The translations under genes and the position numbers were made by a program. Source: Streptomyces roseicoloratus (GTDB lineage Bacteria; Actinomycetota; Actinomycetes; Streptomycetales; Streptomycetaceae). Taken from it: 64,000 nt of DNA. Numbering within the stretch: position 1 is the first letter of the stretch; each line of letters opens with the position of its first letter. The DNA lies in assembly GCF_004117935.1 (NCBI RefSeq), contig NZ_SDOY01000112.1:1-64000 (forward strand), read 5' to 3'. The notes under the pieces were generated by a model that saw only the letters and a list, made by a program, of their open reading frames with translations, had not been told where the DNA came from and did not search any database. Positions 17,600 to 25,682 of the stretch are shown piece after piece.

Positions 17600-19153
17600 A
17601 TGAGCACGACCTGCTGCAGCGCCACCGCCGAGGAGGCCGCGTCGGCCGCCCTCCCGGTCGTCGAGACCGCCGCCACCGGCTGCTGCCCGGCCCCCGAGCC
17701 GGCCGAGAAGGCCGCCGGGCAGCCGGAGTCCTCCTGCTGCGGCAGCGAGACCGAGAAGCCCGAGCCCGTCGAGGCGGCCGGATGCTGCGGTCCCGCCGAG
17801 CCCGAGCCGGTCGCGGCCTCCGGATGCTGCGGCCCGCAGGAGGAGCAGGCCGACCCCGCGCAGGTGCGCACCGGCCTGTCCCTGGACGACGCGATCGCCG
17901 CGCTCGGCGGCGGCGTTCCGCAGGCCACCGACCCCACCCCGTACACGCAGGCGGACTGGCTGGGGGCGACCGAGGAGAGCCTGAAGGCCGCCAAGCCCTG
18001 GCACACCGTCGCGGACCGCGGCGAGGGCGACATCGCCTTCCTGCCCGGGTACGTCTTCGACGCCGACCCGATCGTGGACGCCGACCCCCGTACGCTGCTG
18101 GGCTGGCAGCCGAAGGACGGCACCGCCGCCTGCTGCTCGGCCACGACCTCCTGCTGCGAGTCCGCCACCGACGCCGTCGAAGCCCTCGGCTCCGACGCGT
18201 TCTTCCCGTCGCTGCTGCTCGGCTCGCCGCTCGGCTACCGCTCCGAGGCGAACGCCTCCGTCGAGGACCCGCTGCTCGTCGCCGACCTGGTCGACCGCGT
18301 CGTCCCGGCCGCGATCGAGGCCGGCATCCGCTCGATCACCGCCCCGTGGCTGCACGACAGCGCGTACAGCGACGTCCTCGCCCTCGCGCTCCAGGCGTAC
18401 GGCGGCGACATCGCGTTCCACGGCGAGAACAATCTGCTCGACCTCCAGCACGACAGCTACGACGCCTACCTGGCCTCGCTGCCGGCCCGGAAGCGGCGCC
18501 GCGTGAAGGAGGACCGCGACCGCGCGGACAACTCCGGGACCCGCATCGAGCGCAAGGACGGCGTGGAGCTGCGCCCGCTGATCGGCCGGATCACCGAGCT
18601 CGTCACGCAGAACCGCCAGAAGTACGAGGGCGGCGAGGACGAGGTCCACATCGGCGCCCTGCTGACCGCGCTGGTCGAGGGCGGCGCCGACATCCGGGCG
18701 TACCTCGTCCACAAGGACGACGCCGTGGTCGCGGCCTCGGTGACGGTCAGGCAGGGCAAGCGGCTGTTCGTGAAGTGGGCCGGCTTCGACTACGAGGCAC
18801 TGGGCGAGCGCAGCGGCGTCTACTTCGAGATCGCACTCGACCGTCCGCTGCGCGACGCGTACGCCGAGGGCCTCACCGCGATCGAGGCAGGTCCGGGAGC
18901 GGACGAGGCCAAGCGGCTGCGCGGCTTCCGCCCCGGACGGATCCGCTCCGTCGTCCTGGTCACCGACACCGCGCTCCGGCCGAAGGTCGCCGAGCTGCAC
19001 GCCGCCTACGGCCAGGCCCGCCGCGAGACGCTCGGCGCGGCCGCCGAGGAAGCGCCGACAACGGCGATCGGCCGCCTGAAGGCGAAGCTGCTCGGCAGCA
19101 CCGCCCACGAGCCGATCAAGCCCCTGCAGCCCGAGGGCGGCTGCTGCGGCTGA
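17600..19153 (+). CDS. FemAB/GNAT-like protein with eight Cys-Cys pairs
   Basis: A 517-aa protein. Residues about 200-490 match the FemAB-like/GNAT fold (DUF482, peptidogalycan type): PLGYRSEANASVEDPLLVADLV, SLPARKRRRVKEDRDRA, LFVKWAGFDYEALGERSGVYFE, GLTAIEAGPGADEAKRLRGFRP. Unusually, CC pairs occur at residues 5, 28, 46, 62, 76, 178, 185 and 515, mostly as CCG or CCS. They sit in the Pro/Glu-rich N-terminal tail, a mid loop and the last residues. Vicinal thiols bind As(III) well, and the gene lies inside the arsenic island; arsenite binding or transfer is inferred. Start ATG with GAGGAG. It probably shares a transcript with the repeat peptide. The enzymatic substrate is unknown. Confidence 0.8.
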   Translation: MSTTCCSATAEEAASAALPVVETAATGCCPAPEPAEKAAGQPESSCCGSETEKPEPVEAAGCCGPAEPEPVAASGCCGPQEEQADPAQVRTGLSLDDAIAALGGGVPQATDPTPYTQADWLGATEESLKAAKPWHTVADRGEGDIAFLPGYVFDADPIVDADPRTLLGWQPKDGTAACCSATTSCCESATDAVEALGSDAFFPSLLLGSPLGYRSEANASVEDPLLVADLVDRVVPAAIEAGIRSITAPWLHDSAYSDVLALALQAYGGDIAFHGENNLLDLQHDSYDAYLASLPARKRRRVKEDRDRADNSGTRIERKDGVELRPLIGRITELVTQNRQKYEGGEDEVHIGALLTALVEGGADIRAYLVHKDDAVVAASVTVRQGKRLFVKWAGFDYEALGERSGVYFEIALDRPLRDAYAEGLTAIEAGPGADEAKRLRGFRPGRIRSVVLVTDTALRPKVAELHAAYGQARRETLGAAAEEAPTTAIGRLKAKLLGSTAHEPIKPLQPEGGCCG

Positions 19154-19272
19154 GCCGCGGGCCGGGCCCTCTCCCCTTCTTCATCACCACTCCACACCGC
19201 CCCCGAAGAGCCGGTCCGGTGCCTCGCGCACCGGGCCGGCCGGTCGTGTTCCCGGCGGAGGCGCCGGGGCGG

Positions 19273-19336
19273 CCCGGCCGGCCGGTCGGCCGGTCGGTCG
19301 GCCGGTCGGCCGGTCGGCGGGCCGGTCGGCGGGCCG
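19273..19336. repeat. GGCCGGTC tandem repeat
   Basis: About eight imperfect copies of GGCCGGTC/GGCGGGCC between the FemAB-like gene and the convergent regulator. It probably also folds into hairpins that end both transcripts. Confidence 0.75.
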
Positions 19337-19338
19337 GT

Positions 19339-20340
19339 TCAGTCCGTCCAGCCCGCCTTGGCCGCGAGTACCCCGGCCTCGAAGCGGCTGCGGGCGCCGA
19401 GCCGTGCCATCAGCTCGGACATGATCCGGCGCTCCGTGCGCAGGCCGATGCCGAGCTTCTTCGCGGCGATCTCGTCCGTGGCGCCATGGGTGAGCTGGCG
19501 CAGGAGCTCCCGCTCCTGCGCCGTCAGACCGGCCTCGTCCCGGTCGCGGACGCTACCGAGAGGCGCCGCGCGCTCCCAGACCTGTTCGAACAGGGAGACG
19601 AGGGCGGTCATCACGCCGGGGCCCGTCAGCTGCACGGCGCCCTTCTTGGTGTTGTCCGGGTCGACGGGGAGCAGGGCCACCTCACGGTCGAAGAGCACCA
19701 TCCGCAGGGGAAGGGCGGGAACGGTGCGCACCTCGCCGCCGTTGTCGTGCAGCCAGTGCGCGTACTCGACGGTGGGGTGGTCATTGCGGACGCTGTCGAG
19801 ATAGGCGGTCAGGACCCGCACCCCCCGGCGCATCAACTGCTCGTCGAGAGGTCGGCTCGCCTCCAGGCTGGCCGCGGACTGAGCGCCCCCGGGCATGAAG
19901 GACAGGCATTCGTGCGTGCTGCGGTAGGCCAGCTCTTCGAGGCGGGCCTGAATGGCGTCGATGCCCTGGAGGTACTCGACGCCGTGCCGTTCACCGGTGC
20001 GCAGCTCGGCGTACTCCGCGAGCAAGGTGCTGATGGCGGCCTGCGATTCGGCGAACTGCTGCTGCTGTGCCAGTAGTTCCGCCTGCTGCCGCTGGAGCAG
20101 GAGCTGGAAGCCCAGGTTCGGGCTGACGGGGCGCACGCCGCCGGGAGCCTGGAGGGAGCGGCGCAGGAGGTTGAGTTCCGCGAGCCGGTCCAGGGCCTCG
20201 CGTACGTCCGATTCCGGACGGCCCAGATGGCCGGCCAGCTCTCCGATGCCCCAGTCCTGGTAGGTGAGCATCAGGCGGTAGACCGTCTCGGCGTCCGCGT
20301 CCAGTCCCAAACTCGCCAGCACAGCGACCCCCCGGCCCAT
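19339..20340 (-). CDS. TrmB/LuxR-type regulator 1
   Basis: A 333-aa regulator. The N-terminal ~70 residues form a TrmB-like helix-turn-helix (AETVYRLMLTYQDWGIGELAGHLGRPESDVREALDRL). A Gln-rich coiled coil follows (LLLQRQQAELLAQQQQF), then a PLD-like sensor region. The last ~65 residues are a LuxR-type HTH (LTAQERELLRQLTHGATDEIAAKKLGIGLRTERRIMSELMARLG). The ATG has no ribosome-binding site; a GTG at codon 7 (20322) follows a G-run and may be the true start. A GTCTCA-N5-TGAGAC palindrome abuts the ATG. It is divergent from the LEHV gene, and the same family sits before the NRPS cluster. Confidence 0.9.
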   Translation of the reverse strand: MGRGVAVLASLGLDADAETVYRLMLTYQDWGIGELAGHLGRPESDVREALDRLAELNLLRRSLQAPGGVRPVSPNLGFQLLLQRQQAELLAQQQQFAESQAAISTLLAEYAELRTGERHGVEYLQGIDAIQARLEELAYRSTHECLSFMPGGAQSAASLEASRPLDEQLMRRGVRVLTAYLDSVRNDHPTVEYAHWLHDNGGEVRTVPALPLRMVLFDREVALLPVDPDNTKKGAVQLTGPGVMTALVSLFEQVWERAAPLGSVRDRDEAGLTAQERELLRQLTHGATDEIAAKKLGIGLRTERRIMSELMARLGARSRFEAGVLAAKAGWTD

Positions 20341-20357
20341 GTCTCAACAGGTGAGAC
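20341..20357. promoter_or_regulatory. Palindromic operator at regulator 1 start
   Basis: A perfect 6-bp-arm palindrome GTCTCA-N5-TGAGAC touching the regulator start codon; autorepression is inferred. Confidence 0.55.
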
Positions 20358-20486
20358 ATATTCATCAGTCCATTGGCGAGCGCCGATCTTTGCAGCTCAG
20401 AAGCATCCCGACAAGACGTGTTCACCCTGTGATCACGTCTTGTCGCCCGGCTTCCTCCGCATCACGACGGCCGGAATTCCCCCTCG

Positions 20487-20536
20487 CAGGCAGGTCGTTG
20501 CCGGACGCGGTTCATGCCAGCCGATATCTCTTCCAC
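20487..20536 (+). promoter_or_regulatory. 50-bp conserved element, copy B
   Basis: The partner of copy A (42/50 identical). It lies in the 319-bp divergent region between regulator 1 and the LEHV-motif gene, ending 123 nt before that gene's ATG. The equal spacing in two otherwise different promoters indicates a shared activator site. Confidence 0.8.
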
Positions 20537-20659
20537 CACCGCCGGCACCTCAGCAGACTGGTGATCACAAAGGTTCGGCAGGCCGCCACGACGGATTCCG
20601 CACCTCCCCTCGCACCCCTTTTCACGGGGCATTCCATCCACCACACACGGAGGACAGTC

Positions 20660-21169
20660 ATGTCCGCTGCGCGGAGTCTGCTGCGCCTGGCCAACAGGGC
20701 CGCCGCCGTCGCCCTGGGCTTCTCGCCCGCCGGCGGGCACGGCTGCGGCCCGAAGTGCCGCCACGCCGAGCTGTACGGCGCGATCACTCCGGCCGAGGCC
20801 GACCAGCACGTGTGGTCCCTACCCGGGCTCTCCGCCCGACCGGGAGGCCCCATGCTCATGGCCACCGCCACCCTCGTCGCCACCGACGCGGCCACGCACC
20901 GGACCTTGAAGGCGGCAGCGGTGACGGACATCGTCTGGGCGTCCGCGATGACCGAGGACGACCTTGAACATGTCCACGCCAGTTCCACTCCGGGTCGAAT
21001 CGAGCTGACCTTCTTCCACCGCACGCGCAACCCCGCCGAGGCGATTTCCGCCGCGTGGGAAATCTGCGTACGGGCTCTGAATTCGAGCCCTTCTCTCGCC
21101 CATTGGCGGATCACCTCCGCCCCCCGACTTCCCGACGCCCTCCCCGGCTCGGGCCCCCTTCCCGCGTGA
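20660..21169 (+). CDS. LEHV-motif hypothetical protein 1 (first gene of the organoarsenical operon)
   Basis: A 169-aa protein of unknown function. After a short basic N terminus and a GCGPKC motif comes [19 protein letters not shown], then [28 protein letters not shown]. The second half aligns with the 117-aa protein upstream of the NRPS (ALWAHATLEDGLEHVSGRSE...), including the WAxAxxEDxLEHV core. I infer the two are homologues. GGAGG precedes the ATG. The AroA-like gene starts 34 bp after its stop, so it probably leads that operon. The family may belong to the regulator plus secreted-peptide module. Confidence 0.7.
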   Translation: MSAARSLLRLANRAAAVALGFSPAGGHGCGPKCRHAELYGAITPAEADQHVWSLPGLSARPGGPMLMATATLVATDAATHRTLKAAAVTDIVWASAMTEDDLEHVHASSTPGRIELTFFHRTRNPAEAISAAWEICVRALNSSPSLAHWRITSAPRLPDALPGSGPLPA

Positions 21170-21203
21170 TCCAGATCACACACCCCTGCGAGGAGTGCCA
21201 CCC

Positions 21204-22505
21204 ATGAGCGGCATCAACGACCCCCGTCTCAAGGCCGAAGAGCTCACCGTCGAGCCGCTGGCCGCCATCGACCACGACGTGAAGGTGCTCGGCTCGAAGA
21301 GCTACACCAACCGGCAGATCGCCGTCGCCGCCCTGTCCGGCAAGGAAGGCGTGATCGACGGGGCGCTGATCTCCGACGACACCATCTTCTTCACCAAGGC
21401 CGTCGAGTCCTTCGGGCACGTCAGCGCCGAGATCGACCACGAGGCCGCGCGCATCTCCTTCACCCCGACCGGCAAGCCGATGACGGCCCCGCGGGAGGAG
21501 ATCTTCGTCGGGGGCGCCGGCACCCCGCTGCGCTTCCTCATCTCCATGGCGGGCCTCGCCGAGGGCACCACCACCATCACCGGCAACGCCCGCATGCAGG
21601 AGCGCCCGTTCGGCGACCTGCTCGCCGCCCTCCCCGGCCTCGGCGTCGAGGCGGTCGCGGTGCGCGGCAACGGCTCCCCGCCGGTCCGCGTCACCGGCGG
21701 CAACTTCGCCGGCGGAAAAACAAAGATCTCCGGCGCCGTCTCCAGCCAGTACACCTCCTCGCTCCTCATCAGCTCCGTGCTCGCGAAGCAGGACACCGAG
21801 ATCGAGATCGTCGACGAACTGGTCTCCAAGCCGTACGTCGAGATGACCCTCGCCACCCTCGCCGAGCACGGCATCACCGTCGAGCGCGACGGCTACCGCT
21901 GGTTCAAGGTGCCCGCCGGCCAGTCCTTCAAGGGCGGCCACGCGGTCGTCGAGCCGGACGCCTCGGGCCTGTCGTACTTCATCGCCGCCGCCGCGATCCT
22001 CGGCGGCCGGGTCACCATCCCCGGCATCGGCTCCACCTCCCACCAGGGCGACGTCGGCCTGGTCGAGGTCCTCGGCCGGATGGGCGCCCACACCGAGGTC
22101 GGCGAGAACTCGGTCACCGTCAAGGGCGGGCAGCTGCGGGGCATCGAGGTCGACATGGACGCCATGCCCGACGTCGTCCCCTCGCTCGCGGCCGTCGCCG
22201 CCTTCGCGGAGGGCCCCACCCACATCACGAACATCGCCAGCCTCCGGGTCAAGGAGTGCGACCGCATCGCGGCCGTCACCACCGAGCTGCGCAAGATGGG
22301 CGTCGAGGTCGACGAGTACGACGACGCCATGACCGTCCACGGCGGCCCCTCGCACGGCGCGGTCATCGACACCTACGACGACCACCGCATCGCCATGACC
22401 TTCGCGATCATGGGCCTGCGCACCCCGGGCGTCGTCATCAAGGACCCCGGCTGCGTCGCCAAGTCCTTCCCCGCCTTCTGGCAGACCCTGGACACCCTGC
22501 GATGA
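21204..22505 (+). CDS. EPSP-synthase-like enolpyruvyl transferase (candidate arsenoenolpyruvate synthase)
   Basis: 433 aa of the AroA fold: [13 protein letters not shown] near the start, [79 protein letters not shown] and [11 protein letters not shown]. Substrate-loop details differ from housekeeping AroA (GAGTPLR where AroA has NAGTAMR), and the gene is coupled to an iPGM-like gene inside arsenic genes. That pair is the arsenoenolpyruvate synthase/mutase pair proposed for organoarsenical pathways of S. coelicolor and S. lividans, with arsenate replacing shikimate-3-phosphate as acceptor. Start ATG with GAGGAG 8 nt before. Activity is inferred from context. Confidence 0.85.
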   Translation: MSGINDPRLKAEELTVEPLAAIDHDVKVLGSKSYTNRQIAVAALSGKEGVIDGALISDDTIFFTKAVESFGHVSAEIDHEAARISFTPTGKPMTAPREEIFVGGAGTPLRFLISMAGLAEGTTTITGNARMQERPFGDLLAALPGLGVEAVAVRGNGSPPVRVTGGNFAGGKTKISGAVSSQYTSSLLISSVLAKQDTEIEIVDELVSKPYVEMTLATLAEHGITVERDGYRWFKVPAGQSFKGGHAVVEPDASGLSYFIAAAAILGGRVTIPGIGSTSHQGDVGLVEVLGRMGAHTEVGENSVTVKGGQLRGIEVDMDAMPDVVPSLAAVAAFAEGPTHITNIASLRVKECDRIAAVTTELRKMGVEVDEYDDAMTVHGGPSHGAVIDTYDDHRIAMTFAIMGLRTPGVVIKDPGCVAKSFPAFWQTLDTLR

Positions 22506-24034
22506 CCGAGACCACCGGCACGAACCCCGGCATCCTGCTCGTCCTGGACGGCTGGGGCCACGCCGAACCGGGGGCCGGCAACGCCCTCGCGGTCGCGGAG
22601 ACCCCCGTCCTGGACGGCATCCGCACCAAGTACCCCGCCACGCTCGTCGAAGCCTCGGGCGAGCACGTCGGCCTGCTGCCCGGCACGGTCGGCAACTCCG
22701 AGATCGGCCACATGGTCATCGGCGCCGGCCGCCCCCTGGACTACGACAGCGTCCTCGTCCAGCGGCAGATCGACACCGGCGGGCTGCGCGACAACCCGCG
22801 CCTCACCGAGGCGCTCGACGCCCTCGCGGCCGGCGGCGGCGCCCTGCACCTGATCGGGCTGGTCTCCGACGGGCAGATCCACGCCCACGTCGACCACCTC
22901 CACGAGCTGCTCTCCATCGCCGCCGCCCGGGGCGTGGAGCGGGTCTGGGTGCACGCCGTCACCGACGGGCGGGACGTCGCCGACCGGACGGCCGGGCACT
23001 ACCTCGGACGGGTCGAGGAGTTCTTCGCCACGACCGGCGTCGGCCGCCTGGCCACGGTCTCCGGCCGCGGCTACGCCCTCGACAAGAGCGGCGACCTGGA
23101 ACTGACCGCCAAGGTCACCCAGGCGGTCGCCGACGGCGACGGCGCCCTGGCTCGTGACTACGTCCAGGTCCTGGCGGGCGCCGGCGACGGCGACGTCTGG
23201 GTCACGCCGACCGTCCTCACCGACGCCGCCGGCGAACCGCTGGCGACGGTCCGGGACGGGGACGCGATCCTGTTCGCCAACTTCCGCAGCGACCGCATCC
23301 AGCAGCTCGCCGACGACCTGGTCAAGCACCTGGCCGAGAGCGACGTGCGGATCCTCTCCCTCACCCAGTACGCCACCACGGCGGACATCCCCGCCCTGGT
23401 CGGCCGCGCCGACGCCTCCGGGGGTCTCGCGGACCAGCTGGAGGCGCACGGCCTGCGGTCCGTGCGGGTCGCGGAGCAGGAGAAGTTCGAGCACGTCACC
23501 TACTACCTGAACGGGCGCGACGAGCGGCGCCGGGAGGTCGAGGAGCACGTCCGGATCACCTCGGACGAGGCGCCCGGGTACACCGCCCGGCCCGAGATGA
23601 ACCTCGACCGGGTCGCCGACGCGGTGATCGAGGCCGCCGGCCGGTCCGACGTCGCCCTCGTGGCGGCCAACCTCGCCAACATCGACGTCGTCGGCCACAC
23701 CGGCGACCACGACGCCACCGTGAAGGCCGCCGAGTACACCGACGGCCAGGTCGACCGGATCCTGACGGCCGCCGCCGCGACCGGACGCTGGGTGGTCCTG
23801 GTCGGCGACCACGGGAACGCCGAGCGGATGTCCAAGCCCGGCCCGGACGGCACCCCGCTCCCGTACGGCGGGCACACCACCAACCCGGTCCCCGCGGTCG
23901 TCGTCCCGGCACCCGGCCAGGTCCTGCCCGACGCCCTCCGCGACGGCGGCAGCCTCGCCGACATCGCGCCCACCGTGCTCGCCCTGCTGGGCCGCCCGAA
24001 CGGCCCGGCCATGACCGGACGGAGTCTGCTGTGA
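22502..24034 (+). CDS. iPGM-like enzyme (candidate arsenopyruvate mutase)
   Basis: 510 aa of the cofactor-independent phosphoglycerate mutase fold, about family length. Metal/nucleophile motifs are kept: [25 protein letters not shown] (catalytic Ser), [19 protein letters not shown] and GDHGNAE plus HTTNPVP. Substrate-side motifs differ from glycolytic i[11 protein letters not shown] for [16 protein letters not shown] for FRADRARQ, and [19 protein letters not shown]. Streptomyces use a dPGM in glycolysis, so this is not a housekeeping copy. ATGA overlap with the AroA-like gene. The proposed reaction is isomerisation of arsenoenolpyruvate to 3-arsonopyruvate, forming C-As (family context, not shown here). 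Confidence 0.85.
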   Translation: MTETTGTNPGILLVLDGWGHAEPGAGNALAVAETPVLDGIRTKYPATLVEASGEHVGLLPGTVGNSEIGHMVIGAGRPLDYDSVLVQRQIDTGGLRDNPRLTEALDALAAGGGALHLIGLVSDGQIHAHVDHLHELLSIAAARGVERVWVHAVTDGRDVADRTAGHYLGRVEEFFATTGVGRLATVSGRGYALDKSGDLELTAKVTQAVADGDGALARDYVQVLAGAGDGDVWVTPTVLTDAAGEPLATVRDGDAILFANFRSDRIQQLADDLVKHLAESDVRILSLTQYATTADIPALVGRADASGGLADQLEAHGLRSVRVAEQEKFEHVTYYLNGRDERRREVEEHVRITSDEAPGYTARPEMNLDRVADAVIEAAGRSDVALVAANLANIDVVGHTGDHDATVKAAEYTDGQVDRILTAAAATGRWVVLVGDHGNAERMSKPGPDGTPLPYGGHTTNPVPAVVVPAPGQVLPDALRDGGSLADIAPTVLALLGRPNGPAMTGRSLL

Positions 24035-24384
24035 CCCTCGCGCCCCCGCTCGCCCAGACCACCACCCCGGGTGGTGTCCGCTTCGCCGGCGCCTACGCCG
24101 ACGGCGCCGTCCGTCACGAGCCGGACGCGGGCCCCACGCTGACCGCCGAGGTCCTCGCCAGCGCCGACGGCTCCGCCCACGTGCTGACCGTCACCAACCT
24201 CACCTCCGAGGCGCAGGAGCTGCTTCCCGAGCCACTGCTGCCGCCCGGCGACGGACCGCTGCTGTTCCTCGGCGGCGCGTCCACCACCGCCGAACGCGAC
24301 GGACGGCTCGTCGCCCGCCTCGCCCCCCACGGGTTCGTCCGCCTCGGGCGCGCCCTCGACACCGACCAGGAGACCGCATCATGA
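24031..24384 (+). CDS. 117-aa protein of unknown function in the organoarsenical operon
   Basis: Coupled on both sides (GTGA and ATGA overlaps), so it is surely translated with its neighbours. The sequence predicts a small beta-sandwich: GVRFAGAYADGAVRHEPDAG, AEVLASADGSAHVLTVTNLTSEAQEL, PLLFLGGASTTAERDGRLVARLAPHGFVRLGRAL. It has no cysteines, signal peptide or membrane span. I do not recognise a family. Position suggests an accessory or binding role for the next enzyme. Confidence 0.75.
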   Translation: MTLAPPLAQTTTPGGVRFAGAYADGAVRHEPDAGPTLTAEVLASADGSAHVLTVTNLTSEAQELLPEPLLPPGDGPLLFLGGASTTAERDGRLVARLAPHGFVRLGRALDTDQETAS

Positions 24385-25088
24385 CCACCGTCACCGGACC
24401 CCGCCCCCGCGTGGCGCTGATCGGCGACCACGGCAAGTCCCCCGCCCACGCCCGCCTCGACGGCTTCCGCGCCGAGCTGGAGGTGGACACCGTCTGGGTG
24501 CCCACCGAGACGATCACCGGCCCGGAGTCCTTCGACGGCTTCGACGGCCTCTGGGTCGTGCCCGGCTCCCCGTACGAGAACAAGGACGGCGTCCTCGCCG
24601 CCGCCCGGCACGCCCGCGAGAACGGCATCCCGTACCTGGGCACCTGCGGCGGCTTCCAGCACGCGCTGATCGAGTACGCCCGCACGGTCGCCGGCCTCAC
24701 CGACGCCGACGACGTCCAGTACGACCCCGAGGCCGCCACCCCGCTGATCGTGCCGCTCACCTGCTGCCTCGCCGGCGAGCAGGCGCCCCTGCTGCTGACC
24801 GCCGGCAGCCGGCTCGCCGCGGTCTACGACGGCGCCGAGCGCTCGACGGAGACGTACCACTGCAAGTACGGCCTGAACGCGGAGTTCGTCGAGCTGCTCA
24901 CCGGCGCGGGCGTGCTGTTCAGCGGATGGGACGAGGAAGGCGCCCCGCGGGCCGCCGAGGTGCCCGGGCACCCGTTCTTCATCGGCACCCTGTTCCAGCC
25001 CGAGCTGGTCTCCGGGCCCGGCAGCGTCCACCGGCTGATCACGGCCTTCACGGCCGAGGTGAGCGCGCGGGCGGCCGTCGCCGTCTGA
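24381..25088 (+). CDS. CTP-synthase C-terminal-like class I glutaminase with altered triad
   Basis: 235 aa matching only the glutaminase half of CTP synthase; no synthetase domain. The nucleophile elbow is present (YLGTCGGFQHALIEY) with Cys, but the FHPE motif reads TLFQPEL: His of the Cys-His-Glu triad is replaced by Gln while Glu is kept. This agrees with a group annotated as CTP synthase C-terminal region-related (seleno)proteins, in which the Cys can be selenocysteine. Normal glutamine hydrolysis is unlikely; a thiol-dependent step on an arsenic intermediate is an inference. Related genes are reported in streptomycete organoarsenical clusters. Last gene of the ATGA-coupled operon. Confidence 0.85.
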   Translation: MTTVTGPRPRVALIGDHGKSPAHARLDGFRAELEVDTVWVPTETITGPESFDGFDGLWVVPGSPYENKDGVLAAARHARENGIPYLGTCGGFQHALIEYARTVAGLTDADDVQYDPEAATPLIVPLTCCLAGEQAPLLLTAGSRLAAVYDGAERSTETYHCKYGLNAEFVELLTGAGVLFSGWDEEGAPRAAEVPGHPFFIGTLFQPELVSGPGSVHRLITAFTAEVSARAAVAV

Positions 25089-25146
25089 GGTGGTGCGCCG
25101 GCGCACAGCAGTCATCGCCGGAGGCGGTACGCCCGGCGCGGGTGGT

Positions 25147-25542
25147 TCACGCCTCCGCCGGACCCTCGCCGTCACCCCAGATCAGCGTGTCGAGCACCGC
25201 ACGGTGCTCGGGCCGGACCGCGTACCAGGCCCAGGTGCCGCGCTTCCTGCGGCTCACCAGACCGGTGTCCACCAGGATCTTCATGTGGTAGCTGACGGTC
25301 GACTGGGCGAGGTCCAGCAGCGGCGTCATGTCGCACACGCACGCCTCGCCCTCCGGCGCCGCCAGCAGGACGCTGAGGATCTGCAGCCGGGTCGGATCGG
25401 CGATGCCCTTCACGCTCCGGGCCAGCGCCTCCGCCTTCTCCCTTGACAGCGGGTTCACTTCGAGAGGTGGCCCGCAGGTCGGATCCTCGTCGACGAAGGG
25501 CAGCAACCCCGAGCGATGGCCGGTCGCTTGTTCTGCTGGCAT
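25147..25542 (-). CDS. arsR: ArsR-family regulator 3 (CxC type)
   Basis: A 131-aa winged-helix repressor: ALARSVKGIADPTRLQILSVL, sensing motif ACVCDM (CxC), recognition helix AQSTVSYHMKILVDTGLVSRRKRGTWAWYAV, plus an N-terminal PTCGPP. It is convergent with the organoarsenical operon and divergent from pstS. Start ATG with AGGG upstream. A CCTGAG-N4-CTCAGG palindrome lies in the divergent region. It probably controls the pst-type importer and possibly itself. Confidence 0.92.
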   Translation of the reverse strand: MPAEQATGHRSGLLPFVDEDPTCGPPLEVNPLSREKAEALARSVKGIADPTRLQILSVLLAAPEGEACVCDMTPLLDLAQSTVSYHMKILVDTGLVSRRKRGTWAWYAVRPEHRAVLDTLIWGDGEGPAEA

Positions 25543-25573
25543 GACGATCACCCTATGTCGGCCCGGCCGACCA

Positions 25574-25589
25574 CCTGAGTCACCTCAGG
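25574..25589. promoter_or_regulatory. Palindrome between arsR3 and pstS
   Basis: CCTGAG-TCAC-CTCAGG, perfect arms, in the 140-bp divergent region; candidate ArsR3 operator. Confidence 0.6.
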
Positions 25590-25682
25590 CGAGTTCACCG
25601 ACTGTTCGCCTTTCATTCAGCGGAAGTCCGGCCAGTCCCCCGCACCTCTCCCTTCCTTCCCCACCACCGCAAAGGCACCGCC

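Noticed and set aside
16993..18168. 391-codon minus-strand frame with Trp/Arg repeats
   Set aside because: It is the complement of the DGAGWD repeat gene and the start of the Cys-rich gene, both with good ribosome-binding sites and signal/fold features.
21204..24034. Housekeeping shikimate and glycolysis enzymes
   Set aside because: Both genes are coupled to each other and to CTP-synthase-like and arsenic genes and deviate in substrate motifs; a primary-metabolism role is improbable.
21204..25088. A phosphonate biosynthetic cluster
   Set aside because: No PEP mutase, phosphonopyruvate decarboxylase or other phosphonate hallmark is seen; all neighbours deal with arsenic.
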